NCBI GenBank assembly: GCA_023023105.1
Contig: CP083824.1
Location: 1,240,001 to 1,304,000 of the forward strand
Source of the DNA: Enterobacter ludwigii
GTDB lineage: Bacteria; Pseudomonadota; Gammaproteobacteria; Enterobacterales; Enterobacteriaceae
Direction of reading: 5' to 3'
DNA length: 64,000 nt
Position 1 is the stretch's first letter; the number at the start of each line of letters is the position of its first letter. Made by a program: the position numbers and the translations under genes. The notes below the pieces were generated by a model that saw nothing but the letters and a program-made list of their open reading frames with translations, ran no database searches and had not been told where the DNA came from. Shown piece after piece: positions 37,269 through 45,873 of the stretch.

Positions 37269-37925
37269 GTGCAGCGAGCGCGTTGTTATCTTCTGGGGGA
37301 AACCGCAGTCGTACTGGAGCTTGAACCCCCGATCACGCTAGCCACACAAAAGCGTATCTGGCGGCTGACGCAGCGTCTGGCCGAGATCCCTGAAGTGGTG
37401 GAAACCATTCCAGGTATGAATAACATCACCGTGGTACTGCGTAATCCGCATACTCTGGCCCTCGATGCCATCGAACGTTTGCAGCGCTGGTGGGAAGAGA
37501 GTGAGGCGCTGGAGCCTGACTCCAGAACGATTGAGATCCCGGTCGTTTATGGTGGTGCGCAGGGGCCCGATCTCTCTGTGGTGGCTGAACACTGCGGCTT
37601 AACGGAAAAGCAGGTCGTTGAGCTGCACGCCTCCGTTGATTACGTTGTCTGGTTTTTAGGATTTCAACCGGGCTTTCCGTATCTGGGAGGGCTCTCTTCA
37701 AGGCTGTATACGCCGCGTCGCGCCGAGCCTCGCCTGAGTGTGCCAGCAGGTACTGTTGCGATTGGCGGTGAGCAGACCGGCATTTATCCACTGGCATCAC
37801 CGGGTGGCTGGCAGCTTATTGGACACACGTCCACGCCGTTATTTGAACCCGGGCAGGAATCGCCGGTTCTCTTGCGTCCAGGCGATACCCTTCGCTTTAT
37901 CCCGCAGAAGGAGGGGGTATGTTAA
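37269..37925 (+). CDS. pxpB: 5-oxoprolinase subunit PxpB
   Basis: 218 aa (formerly ybgJ), allophanate-hydrolase subunit 1 / KipI-like fold. Conserved [14 protein letters not shown] and [16 protein letters not shown] motifs are present. With PxpC and PxpA it hydrolyses 5-oxoproline to glutamate using ATP. GTG start (37269) after GAGAGGTG; overlaps pxpC by 7 nt. Confidence 0.96.
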   Translation: MQRARCYLLGETAVVLELEPPITLATQKRIWRLTQRLAEIPEVVETIPGMNNITVVLRNPHTLALDAIERLQRWWEESEALEPDSRTIEIPVVYGGAQGPDLSVVAEHCGLTEKQVVELHASVDYVVWFLGFQPGFPYLGGLSSRLYTPRRAEPRLSVPAGTVAIGGEQTGIYPLASPGGWQLIGHTSTPLFEPGQESPVLLRPGDTLRFIPQKEGVC

Positions 37926-38851
37926 CGCTTATTCGCGCCGGGCTTTACACCTCCGTTCAGGATGCAGGCCGCTTTGGTTTGCGCCAGTCTGGCGTCAGCT
38001 ATTGTGGTGCGCTGGACAGGCCTGCACTGGAGATTGCTAACGTGCTGGTGGGCAACCCCGGCAATACGGCTGCGCTTGAAATTACGCTCGGTCAATGTGT
38101 CATTGAGTTTGCTCAGGAGACATGGTTTGCCTTAACCGGAGCGGGGTGTGACGCTACGCTGGATGGCAAAGCCGTCTGGACGGGCTGGAGACTGCGGGCG
38201 AAAGCCGGGCAGCGTTTGACGCTTAAACGACCTCTGCACGGCGTCCGGAGCTATCTTGCGGTCGCGGGCGGCATTGATGTACCGGAGGTCATGGGGGCTT
38301 CCAGTACCGATCAAAAAGCGGGTATCGGTGGGCACGAAGGACGTTTGTTGCGCGACGGAGATCGTCTTGCGATTAAACCTTCAGCCCGCCATTTCTCTAC
38401 GACGCTGGGCGTAAAACAGCTGTTGTGGGGAAATCAAATCCGCGCGTTGCCCGGACCGGAATATCAGGAGTTTGATGAGGTTTCTCAGGAGTCTTTCTGG
38501 CGTTCACCGTGGAAAATAAGTCCGCAAAGTAACCGCATGGGCTATCGTCTTCAGGGGCAACCGCTGACCCGTACCACCGACCGGGAATTGCTTTCCCACG
38601 GTTTATTGCCCGGTGTCATTCAGGTACCGGGTAACGGTCAACCCATCGTACTGATGAACGATGCGCAGACGACGGGGGGATACCCGCGAATTGCCTGCAT
38701 TATTGAAGCCGATCGCTACCATCTGGCACAAATCCCTCTCGGGCAGCCGATTCATTTTGTGCAATGTTCGCTGGAGGAAGCGCTAAAAGCGCGTCAGGAT
38801 CAGCAGCGTTATCTGGAACAACTGGCGTGGAGGCTTGATGGCAAAGATTGA
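37919..38851 (+). CDS. pxpC: 5-oxoprolinase subunit PxpC
   Basis: 310 aa (formerly ybgK), allophanate-hydrolase subunit 2 / KipA-like. Motifs [19 protein letters not shown] at the N-terminus, [10 protein letters not shown] in the middle and [11 protein letters not shown] near the C-terminus. Its end overlaps the pxpA start, consistent with coupled translation of the complex. Confidence 0.96.
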   Translation: MLTLIRAGLYTSVQDAGRFGLRQSGVSYCGALDRPALEIANVLVGNPGNTAALEITLGQCVIEFAQETWFALTGAGCDATLDGKAVWTGWRLRAKAGQRLTLKRPLHGVRSYLAVAGGIDVPEVMGASSTDQKAGIGGHEGRLLRDGDRLAIKPSARHFSTTLGVKQLLWGNQIRALPGPEYQEFDEVSQESFWRSPWKISPQSNRMGYRLQGQPLTRTTDRELLSHGLLPGVIQVPGNGQPIVLMNDAQTTGGYPRIACIIEADRYHLAQIPLGQPIHFVQCSLEEALKARQDQQRYLEQLAWRLDGKD

Positions 38852-39578
38852 TTTAAACGCCGATCTGGGCGAGGGCGGGAGTGCCGACGCGGAGCTGATG
38901 ACACTGGTCTCTTCGGTCAATATCGCCTGCGGCTTTCATGCGGGCGATGCGCAAATCATGCTCGCAAGCGTGCGTCGAGCCATCAAAAATGGCGTGGCGA
39001 TTGGCGCTCACCCGAGCTTCCCTGACCGGGAGAACTTTGGTCGCACCGCGATGAGCCTGCCACCTGAGACGGTCTACGCTCAGGTGCTCTACCAGATTGG
39101 CGCGCTGGAGGCGATGGTTCGCGCCGAGAAGGGCGCGCTGCGCCACGTGAAGCCGCACGGCATGCTCTATAACCAGGCGGCAAAAGATCCGGCGCTGGCA
39201 GATGCTATTGCCCGTGCGGTAAGAGACTGCAATTCACAGCTGATCCTGGTGGGTCTGGCAGGCAGCGAGCTTATTCGCGCCGGCGAGCGTCTGGGGTTAA
39301 CCACGCGGCAGGAGGTCTTTGCCGACCGGGGTTATCAACCCGACGGCAGTCTTGTACCGCGTACGCAAGCCGGTGCGCTGATAACGGACGAAGGTAAAGC
39401 GTTGGCCCAGACGCTGGAGATGGTGCGCGCCGGGCGGGTCACCGCCGTGGATGGCACATCGGCGCACGTTCAGGCTGATACGGTATGTTTACATGGTGAT
39501 GGCGAGCATGCGCTCCAGTTCGCGCGCCGCTTGCGGGCAGCGTTCTCTGAGGAGGGCATCCTTGTCAGCGCAGACTAA
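38838..39578 (+). CDS. pxpA: 5-oxoprolinase subunit PxpA
   Basis: 246 aa (formerly ybgL), LamB/YcsF family. It begins [13 protein letters not shown], and [24 protein letters not shown] and [11 protein letters not shown] are the conserved metal/substrate motifs. ATG 38838 with GGAGG about 5 nt upstream is preferred to the TTG immediately before it. nei follows after 18 nt. Confidence 0.96.
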   Translation: MAKIDLNADLGEGGSADAELMTLVSSVNIACGFHAGDAQIMLASVRRAIKNGVAIGAHPSFPDRENFGRTAMSLPPETVYAQVLYQIGALEAMVRAEKGALRHVKPHGMLYNQAAKDPALADAIARAVRDCNSQLILVGLAGSELIRAGERLGLTTRQEVFADRGYQPDGSLVPRTQAGALITDEGKALAQTLEMVRAGRVTAVDGTSAHVQADTVCLHGDGEHALQFARRLRAAFSEEGILVSAD

Positions 39579-39596
39579 TCATGAAAGGACAGAAAA

Positions 39597-40388
39597 ATGC
39601 CAGAAGGCCCGGAGATCCGCCGCGCGGCGGATAGCCTCGAGGCGGCGATAAAGGGCAAACATCTGACGGAGGTCTGGTTTGCTTTTCCTCAACTGAAACC
39701 GTTTGAATCACAGCTGGTGGGGCAGACGGTAACCCATATTGAAACGCGCGGCAAAGCGTTGCTCACGCATTTTTCCCATAACCTGACGTTATATAGCCAT
39801 AACCAGCTTTACGGCGTCTGGCGAGTGGTGGAGGCGGGTGAACAGCCGCAGACTACCCGCGTGCTGCGCGTCAGGCTGCAAACTGCCGATAAGGCGATCC
39901 TGCTCTATAGCGCCTCTGATATCGAAATGTTAACGCCGGAGCAACTGCTCGCACACCAGTTTCTACAGCGAGTGGGACCGGACGTACTGGATATGCGTCT
40001 GACGGCGAGCGATGTGAAGGCCCGACTGTTATCGCCCAAATTCCGTAACCGGCAGTTTTCCGGCCTGTTCCTTGACCAGGCGTTTCTGGCCGGGCTTGGC
40101 AACTACCTGCGGGTGGAAATCCTCTGGGAAGTCGGGCTGGCGCCGCAGCATAAAGCCTCTCAGCTGAGCGATGAACGGCTGGAGGCGCTGTCCCACGCGC
40201 TGCTGGACATCCCGCGACTGTCGTACAACACGCGCGGAGTGGTGGATGACAATAAGCATCACGGGGCGCTGTTCCGGTTCAAGGTGTTTCATCGGGCGGG
40301 GCAGAAGTGCGAGCGGTGCGGCGGGATTATCGACAGGATGATGCTTTCTTCAAGACCGTTTTACTGGTGTCCACACTGTCAGAAATAA
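39597..40388 (+). CDS. nei: Endonuclease VIII (Nei)
   Basis: 263 aa bifunctional DNA glycosylase/AP lyase removing oxidised pyrimidines. After Met removal Pro and Glu (PEGPEIRR) are the catalytic residues; the H2TH region precedes a C-terminal zinc finger (CERCGG...CPHC). Last gene of the ybgI-pxpBCA-nei cluster. Confidence 0.97.
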   Translation: MPEGPEIRRAADSLEAAIKGKHLTEVWFAFPQLKPFESQLVGQTVTHIETRGKALLTHFSHNLTLYSHNQLYGVWRVVEAGEQPQTTRVLRVRLQTADKAILLYSASDIEMLTPEQLLAHQFLQRVGPDVLDMRLTASDVKARLLSPKFRNRQFSGLFLDQAFLAGLGNYLRVEILWEVGLAPQHKASQLSDERLEALSHALLDIPRLSYNTRGVVDDNKHHGALFRFKVFHRAGQKCERCGGIIDRMMLSSRPFYWCPHCQK

Positions 40389-40390
40389 AA

Positions 40391-40468
40391 AAGCCGGGTG
40401 GTGGCTACGCCTTACCCGGCCTACGTTTCGCACTTGTATGCCCGGTAAGCGTTAGCGCCACCGGGCTT
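40391..40468. repeat. Pair of REP units (BIME) between nei and gltA
   Basis: GCCGGGTGGTGGCTACGCCT...CCCGGC (40392-40421) and an inverted unit CCCGGTAAGCGTTAGCGCCACCGGGC (40440-40467) form a BIME in the convergent gap. It may protect both 3' ends and act as the terminator of gltA and nei; no separate terminator with a long T-run is seen. Confidence 0.8.
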
Positions 40469-40473
40469 GTCTT

Positions 40474-41757
40474 TTAGCGCTTCAGATCGGACTTAAAATC
40501 ACGCTGCTCGTAGCCGGTATACAGCTGACGAGGACGGGCGATTTTCATGCCTTCGCTGTGCATTTCGTTCCAGTGCGCAATCCAGCCGACGGTACGCGCC
40601 ATAGCGAAGATCACGGTGAACATGGAAGACGGAATACCCATCGCTTTCAGGATGATACCGGAGTAGAAATCGACGTTCGGGTAGAGTTTCTTCTCGATGA
40701 AGTACGGGTCGTTCAGCGCGATGTGTTCCAGCTCCATCGCCACTTCCAGCAGATCATCTTTGGTGCCCAGCTCTTTAAGCACTTCGTGGCAGGTCTCACG
40801 CATCACGGTGGCGCGTGGGTCGTAGTTTTTGTAAACACGGTGACCAAAGCCCATCAGGCGGAAGGAGTCATTCTTGTCTTTCGCGCGACGCACGAACTCA
40901 GGAATGTGTTCCACAGAGCTGATCTCTTCCAGCATCTTCAGCGCCGCTTCGTTCGCGCCGCCGTGCGCCGGTCCCCACAGGGAGGCGATGCCCGCAGCGA
41001 TACAGGCAAACGGGTTCGCGCCTGAAGAGCCTGCGGTACGTACGGTGGAGGTAGAGGCGTTCTGTTCGTGGTCAGCGTGCAGGATCAGAATACGGTCCAT
41101 CGCGCGTTCCAGAACCGGGTTCACTTCGTACTCTTCGCACGGCGTGGAGAACATCATGCGCAGGAAGTTGCCGGCATAGGAGAGGTCGTTACGTGGATAC
41201 ACAAACGGCTGACCGATGGAGTATTTGTAGCACATCGCTGCCATGGTTGGCATTTTGGACAGCAGACGGAACGCCGCGATATCACGGTGGCGTGGGTTAT
41301 TCACGTCCAGAGAATCGTGGTAGAACGCCGCCAGCGCACCGGTAATCCCGCACATCACCGCCATCGGGTGAGAGTCACGACGGAACGCATGGAACAGACG
41401 AGTAATCTGTTCATGGATCATGGTGTGACGGGTCACGGTGGTTTTGAATTCATCGTATTGTGCCTGCGTCGGTTTTTCGCCGTTCAGCAGGATGTAGCAC
41501 ACTTCCAGGTAGTTGGATTCAGTGGCTAATTGATCGATGGGGAAGCCGCGATGGAGCAGGATACCTTCGTCACCGTCAATGTAGGTGATTTTGGATTCGC
41601 AAGATGCGGTAGAGGTGAATCCAGGGTCAAAGGTGAAAACTCCTTTAGAACCCAGCGTACGGATATCAATAACATCCTGACCGAGCGTGCCTTTTAGCAC
41701 ATCCAGTTCAATAGCAGTGTCACCATTTAGGGTGAGCGTTGCCTTCGTATCAGCCAT
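40474..41757 (-). CDS. gltA: Citrate synthase (type II)
   Basis: 427 aa, as in E. coli; hexameric NADH-sensitive enzyme. Conserved [14 protein letters not shown] and [13 protein letters not shown] carry active-site histidines, and a catalytic Asp lies in VDFYSG. It starts divergently from sdhC across a ~650-bp control region. In E. coli it is repressed by ArcA and by the Spot 42 sRNA. Confidence 0.98.
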   Translation of the reverse strand: MADTKATLTLNGDTAIELDVLKGTLGQDVIDIRTLGSKGVFTFDPGFTSTASCESKITYIDGDEGILLHRGFPIDQLATESNYLEVCYILLNGEKPTQAQYDEFKTTVTRHTMIHEQITRLFHAFRRDSHPMAVMCGITGALAAFYHDSLDVNNPRHRDIAAFRLLSKMPTMAAMCYKYSIGQPFVYPRNDLSYAGNFLRMMFSTPCEEYEVNPVLERAMDRILILHADHEQNASTSTVRTAGSSGANPFACIAAGIASLWGPAHGGANEAALKMLEEISSVEHIPEFVRRAKDKNDSFRLMGFGHRVYKNYDPRATVMRETCHEVLKELGTKDDLLEVAMELEHIALNDPYFIEKKLYPNVDFYSGIILKAMGIPSSMFTVIFAMARTVGWIAHWNEMHSEGMKIARPRQLYTGYEQRDFKSDLKR

Positions 41758-42207
41758 TTACGGTCTCCTTAGCGCCTTATGCTTAAGACTGCGCTTTACC
41801 GGATTTGCTTTCAGCTGTTAATCACCGTTACCAGATTGTTATTTGGCTTACCGCTCAGCTCACGAGGACAAACCAGGGTACAGAGCTATGGCGCCTTGCA
41901 GGTAAACGAATGAAATATCAGTGAAACAACAGCAAATCAGCGTTTTTGCAGTCCGAATTATTCAAACCTGTATATCACTAATAACTGTCCTGATAACTTC
42001 GGTCAATACCATCACACTGTTACATAACTATTTGTCAGGTGAAAGAGAGACCTCATAACTTTTGCGCATTATATGCCTTTTCTGCTGACGTTTGTAACAA
42101 TATTGTTTAACATTTGTCAAATCAGATGATTAAAATTTAAAAAGATGTTGTTATCGTGACCCTGATCACTGTTCCAGAGAAAACCCGACAAACTGTATGT
42201 AGGTTAA
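41758..42207. promoter_or_regulatory. gltA side of the gltA-sdhC control region
   Basis: 450 nt, AT-rich, no convincing ORF. By analogy with E. coli it carries the gltA promoters and CRP/ArcA sites shared with sdh. TTAAAATTTAAA-like and GTTTGTAACAATATTG-type AT-rich stretches could bind ArcA but are not specific enough to place by eye. Confidence 0.5.
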
Positions 42208-42236
42208 TTGTAATGATTTTGTGAACGGCCTATACT
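42208..42236 (+). promoter_or_regulatory. sdhCDAB-sucABCD promoter
   Basis: TTGTAA (42208-42213) and TATACT (42231-42236) are separated by 17 nt, about 175 nt before the sdhC start. This agrees with the position of the main sdh promoter in E. coli. Confidence 0.8.
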
Positions 42237-42411
42237 GCCGCCAGGTCTCCGGAACACCCTGCAATCCCGAGCCACCCAGCGTTGTAACGTGTCGTTTAAG
42301 CATCTGGAAGCAATGTTTTGCATGACGCGCAGTTATAGAAAAGGAACGCTGCTTGACCCGCATCGCAGTCCGGAGGAAGGAAACAATAAGAACAGCATGT
42401 GGGCGTTATTC

Positions 42412-42801
42412 ATGATAAGAAATGTGAAAAAACAAAGACCTGTCAATCTGGATCTCAAAACGATCCGGTTCCCTGTAACAGCAATAGCGTCCATTTTGCA
42501 CCGCGTTTCTGGTGTGATTACGTTTGTGGCGGTCGGTATTCTGCTGTGGTTACTGGGCACCAGCCTCTCTTCTCCTGAAGGATTCCTCCAGGCCTCTGCC
42601 ATCATGAACAGCTTCTTCGTGAAATTTATCATGTGGGGCATTCTGACCGCGCTGGCGTACCACGTTGTGGTGGGTGTTCGCCATATGCTGATGGACTTTG
42701 GCTACCTGGAAGAAACCTTCGAAGCCGGGAAACGCTCCGCTAACATTTCATTTGTGATTACAGTCGTGCTTTCACTTCTCGCAGGAGTTCTCGTATGGTA
42801 A
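42412..42801 (+). CDS. sdhC: Succinate dehydrogenase cytochrome b556 subunit SdhC
   Basis: 129 aa with three membrane helices; HRVSG (quinone/heme region) and YHVVVGVRH (heme ligand His) are present. The chosen start, ATG 42412 ([10 protein letters not shown]), fits the mature E. coli N-terminus. The frame is open upstream to 42289 with another ATG at 42397, and a strong GGAGGAAGG at 42372-42380 is unusually far away. The stop overlaps the sdhD start. In E. coli this leader is the target of Spot 42 and RyhB. Confidence 0.93.
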   Translation: MIRNVKKQRPVNLDLKTIRFPVTAIASILHRVSGVITFVAVGILLWLLGTSLSSPEGFLQASAIMNSFFVKFIMWGILTALAYHVVVGVRHMLMDFGYLEETFEAGKRSANISFVITVVLSLLAGVLVW

Positions 42802-43142
42802 GCAACGCCTCCGCATTAGGACGCAACGGCGTACATGACTTCATTCTGGTCCGTGCTACCGCTATCGTTCTCACCCTTTACATTATCTATATGATCGGTT
42901 TCTTCGCGACCAGCGGCACGCTGACGTGGGAAATCTGGAGTGGGTTTTTCGGATCTGCCTTCACCAAAGTGTTCACCCTGCTGGCGCTGTTCTCCATCCT
43001 TATTCATGCCTGGATTGGCATGTGGCAGGTGTTGACCGATTACGTTAAACCACTGGCTATTCGCCTTCCTCTGCAGCTGGCAATCGTCGTTGCTCTGGTG
43101 GTTTACGTTATTTATGGATTCGTTGTGGTGTGGGGTGTGTAA
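42795..43142 (+). CDS. sdhD: Succinate dehydrogenase membrane anchor SdhD
   Basis: 115 aa with three membrane helices; [13 protein letters not shown] contains the conserved heme/quinone-site residues. Overlaps sdhC by 7 nt and sdhA by 1 nt (TAATG), so translation is coupled. Confidence 0.97.
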   Translation: MVSNASALGRNGVHDFILVRATAIVLTLYIIYMIGFFATSGTLTWEIWSGFFGSAFTKVFTLLALFSILIHAWIGMWQVLTDYVKPLAIRLPLQLAIVVALVVYVIYGFVVVWGV

Positions 43143-44908
43143 TGAAACTGCCAGTCAGAGAATTTGATGCTGTCGTGATTGGTGCGGGTGGCGCAGGTAT
43201 GCGTGCCGCACTGCAAATTTCCCAGAGCGGCCAGACCTGTGCGCTGCTCTCAAAAGTATTCCCAACCCGTTCCCACACTGTGTCTGCGCAGGGCGGTATC
43301 ACCGTTGCGCTGGGTAACTCCCATGAAGATAACTGGGAATGGCACATGTACGACACGGTAAAAGGTTCCGACTACATCGGCGACCAGGATGCCATCGAAT
43401 ATATGTGTAAGACTGGCCCGGAAGCGATTCTGGAGCTGGACCATATGGGTCTGCCGTTCTCCCGTCTGGAAAATGGCACCATCTATCAGCGTCCGTTTGG
43501 CGGCCAGTCGAAAAACTTCGGCGGCGAGCAGGCGGCACGTACTGCGGCGGCGGCTGACCGTACCGGCCACGCGCTGCTGCACACCCTGTACCAGCAGAAC
43601 CTGAAAAACCACACCACCATCTTCTCCGAGTGGTACGCGCTGGATCTGGTGAAAAACGCCGATGGCGCAATTGTGGGTTGTACCGCGCTGTGCATCGAAA
43701 CCGGTGAAGTGGTCTACTTCAAAGCACGTGCAACCGTGCTGGCAACCGGCGGTGCAGGCCGTATCTATCAGTCCACCACTAACGCCCACATCAACACCGG
43801 TGACGGCGTCGGTATGGCTATCCGCGCGGGCGTGCCGGTGCAGGATATGGAGATGTGGCAGTTCCACCCAACCGGTATCGCTGGTGCGGGCGTTCTGGTA
43901 ACAGAAGGCTGCCGCGGTGAAGGTGGTTATCTGCTGAATAAACACGGCGAGCGCTTCATGGAGCGTTACGCCCCGAATGCGAAAGACCTGGCGGGTCGTG
44001 ACGTGGTGGCGCGCTCCATCATGATCGAAATCCGTGAAGGCCGCGGCTGCGACGGCCCATGGGGTCCACACGCCAAGCTGAAACTCGACCATCTGGGTAA
44101 AGAAGTACTGGAGTCCCGTCTGCCAGGCATCCTGGAACTGTCCCGTACCTTCGCTCACGTTGACCCTGTAAAAGAGCCAATTCCGGTAATCCCAACCTGC
44201 CACTATATGATGGGCGGTATTCCGACCAAAGTGACCGGTCAGGCGCTGACCGTGAACGAGCAGGGCGAAGACGTGGTCATCCCTGGCCTGTTCGCAGTAG
44301 GTGAAATCGCCTGCGTATCCGTACACGGTGCCAACCGTCTGGGCGGCAACTCCCTGCTGGACCTGGTGGTGTTTGGTCGTGCGGTGGGTCTGCATCTGCA
44401 GGAATCCATTGCCGAGCAGGGCGACCTGCGTGACGCGACCGACGACGAAATTGGTGCCTCTCTTGAGCGCCTCAACCGCTGGAACGGCAACCGTAACGGC
44501 GAAGATCCGGTGGAAATCCGTAAAGCGCTTCAGGAATGTATGCAGCACAACTTCTCGGTATTCCGTGAAGGTGACGCGATGGCCAAAGGTCTTGAGCAGC
44601 TGAAAGCGATCCGCGAGCGTCTGAAAAATGCCCGTTTGGACGACACTTCCAGCGAGTTCAACACCCAGCGCGTTGAGTGCCTGGAGCTGGATAACCTGAT
44701 GGAAACTGCATTTGCCACCGCGATGTCGGCAAACTTCCGTACCGAAAGCCGTGGCGCGCATAGCCGCTTCGACTTCCCGGAGCGTGACGATGAAAACTGG
44801 CTGTGCCATTCCCTGTATCTGCCAGAATCGGAAACCATGACGCGCCGTCAGGTGAACATGGAACCGAAACTGCGTCCGGCGTTCCCGCCGAAGATTCGTA
44901 CTTACTAA
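43142..44908 (+). CDS. sdhA: Succinate dehydrogenase flavoprotein subunit SdhA
   Basis: 588 aa. The FAD-binding [13 protein letters not shown] lies at the N-terminus, and His45 in [10 protein letters not shown] carries covalent FAD. HPTGI, RGEGG and HYMMGGI are active-site and FAD motifs. ATG 43142 overlaps the sdhD stop. Complex II, inner membrane, cytoplasmic face. Confidence 0.98.
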   Translation: MKLPVREFDAVVIGAGGAGMRAALQISQSGQTCALLSKVFPTRSHTVSAQGGITVALGNSHEDNWEWHMYDTVKGSDYIGDQDAIEYMCKTGPEAILELDHMGLPFSRLENGTIYQRPFGGQSKNFGGEQAARTAAAADRTGHALLHTLYQQNLKNHTTIFSEWYALDLVKNADGAIVGCTALCIETGEVVYFKARATVLATGGAGRIYQSTTNAHINTGDGVGMAIRAGVPVQDMEMWQFHPTGIAGAGVLVTEGCRGEGGYLLNKHGERFMERYAPNAKDLAGRDVVARSIMIEIREGRGCDGPWGPHAKLKLDHLGKEVLESRLPGILELSRTFAHVDPVKEPIPVIPTCHYMMGGIPTKVTGQALTVNEQGEDVVIPGLFAVGEIACVSVHGANRLGGNSLLDLVVFGRAVGLHLQESIAEQGDLRDATDDEIGASLERLNRWNGNRNGEDPVEIRKALQECMQHNFSVFREGDAMAKGLEQLKAIRERLKNARLDDTSSEFNTQRVECLELDNLMETAFATAMSANFRTESRGAHSRFDFPERDDENWLCHSLYLPESETMTRRQVNMEPKLRPAFPPKIRTY

Positions 44909-44929
44909 TGCGGAGACAGGATAATGAAA
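43142..44929 (+). other. Region note: sdhA and sdhB are contiguous
   Basis: sdhA ends at 44908 and sdhB starts at 44924; the 15-nt gap contains only the sdhB ribosome binding site (GGAGACAGG). Confidence 0.8.
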
Positions 44930-45640
44930 CTCGAATTCTCAGTTTATCGTTATAACCCGGATGTTGATGATGCTCCGCGTATGCAGGATTACACCCTGGA
45001 AGCGGAAGAAGGTCGTGACATGATGCTGCTGGATGCCTTAATCCAGCTGAAAGAAAAAGATCCGACGCTGTCGTTTCGTCGTTCCTGCCGTGAAGGGGTG
45101 TGTGGCTCTGACGGCGTGAACATGAACGGCAAAAATGGCCTGGCCTGCATCACGCCAATTTCCGCGTTGCAGCGTCCAGGTCAGAAAATTGTTATCCGTC
45201 CTCTGCCTGGCCTGCCGGTCGTGCGTGATTTGGTGGTGGACATGGGGCAATTCTATGCACAATATGAGAAGATTAAGCCTTACTTGTTGAATAATGGGCA
45301 AAATCCGCCCGCTCGCGAGCACTTACAGTCTCCTGAGCAGCGTGAAAAACTCGATGGGCTGTACGAGTGTATTCTCTGTGCATGTTGTTCGACGTCCTGC
45401 CCATCGTTCTGGTGGAACCCGGACAAGTTTATCGGCCCGGCGGGTCTGCTGGCTGCCTATCGCTTCCTGATCGATAGCCGCGACACCGAAACCGATAGCC
45501 GTCTGGAAGGACTGAGTGACGCTTTCAGCGTATTCCGCTGCCATAGCATCATGAACTGCGTCAGTGTGTGTCCGAAGGGGCTGAACCCGACGCGCGCCAT
45601 CGGCCATATTAAGTCGATGTTGTTGCAGCGCAGTGCGTAA
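44924..45640 (+). CDS. sdhB: Succinate dehydrogenase iron-sulfur subunit SdhB
   Basis: 238 aa. CREGVCGSDGVNMNG plus a later Cys bind [2Fe-2S]; CILCACCSTSCP and CHSIMNCVSVCPKG hold the [4Fe-4S] and [3Fe-4S] clusters. It passes electrons from SdhA to quinone. Confidence 0.98.
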   Translation: MKLEFSVYRYNPDVDDAPRMQDYTLEAEEGRDMMLLDALIQLKEKDPTLSFRRSCREGVCGSDGVNMNGKNGLACITPISALQRPGQKIVIRPLPGLPVVRDLVVDMGQFYAQYEKIKPYLLNNGQNPPAREHLQSPEQREKLDGLYECILCACCSTSCPSFWWNPDKFIGPAGLLAAYRFLIDSRDTETDSRLEGLSDAFSVFRCHSIMNCVSVCPKGLNPTRAIGHIKSMLLQRSA

Positions 45641-45661
45641 GTAGTGAGAGGGGAGCGCTGT

Positions 45662-45698
45662 TCCCCTCACCCTGACCCTCTCCCCGTGGGAGAGGGGA
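45662..45698 (-). repeat. Enterobacterial intergenic palindromic repeat, copy 2
   Basis: Inverted relative to the copy at 3543-3576. Read on the minus strand it is CCCTCTCCC-ACGG-GGAGAGGG then TCAGGGTGAGGGG. It interrupts the sdhB-sucA spacer and may form a strong hairpin in the transcript. Confidence 0.75.
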
Positions 45699-45709
45699 CA
45701 GATTGCAGA

Positions 45710-45763
45710 AACCTTTAAAAACTGCCCTGTACTACCCTGAAGTCCAGACAGTTTCTAAAGGTT
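45710..45763 (+). repeat. Long stem-loop in the sdhB-sucA spacer
   Basis: Arms AACCTTTAAAAACTG (45710-45724) and CAGTTTCTAAAGGTT (45749-45763) pair at 14 of 15 positions around a 24-nt loop. No T-run follows, so it is not a standard terminator. It could slow decay or modulate read-through from sdh into suc. Confidence 0.65.
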
Positions 45764-45845
45764 CCTTCGCGGGCCAAATGAAAAGAGCTCGCAGGTGAAC
45801 CCCGGCACGTACACGTGGTGTGCGTGGTAGTTTCTACGGCGAAAG

Positions 45846-45863
45846 TAAGCATAAAAATGCTTA
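45846..45863 (+). promoter_or_regulatory. Hairpin abutting the sucA ribosome binding site
   Basis: The perfect 7-bp stem TAAGCAT/ATGCTTA with an AAAA loop ends at the TAAGGGA Shine-Dalgarno sequence of sucA, overlapping its first bases, and may tune sucA translation. Confidence 0.5.
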
Positions 45864-45873
45864 AGGGATCACG

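Noticed and set aside
43250..44809. 519-codon minus-strand ORF opposite sdhA
   Set aside because: Shadow of sdhA; no start signal and no family resemblance.
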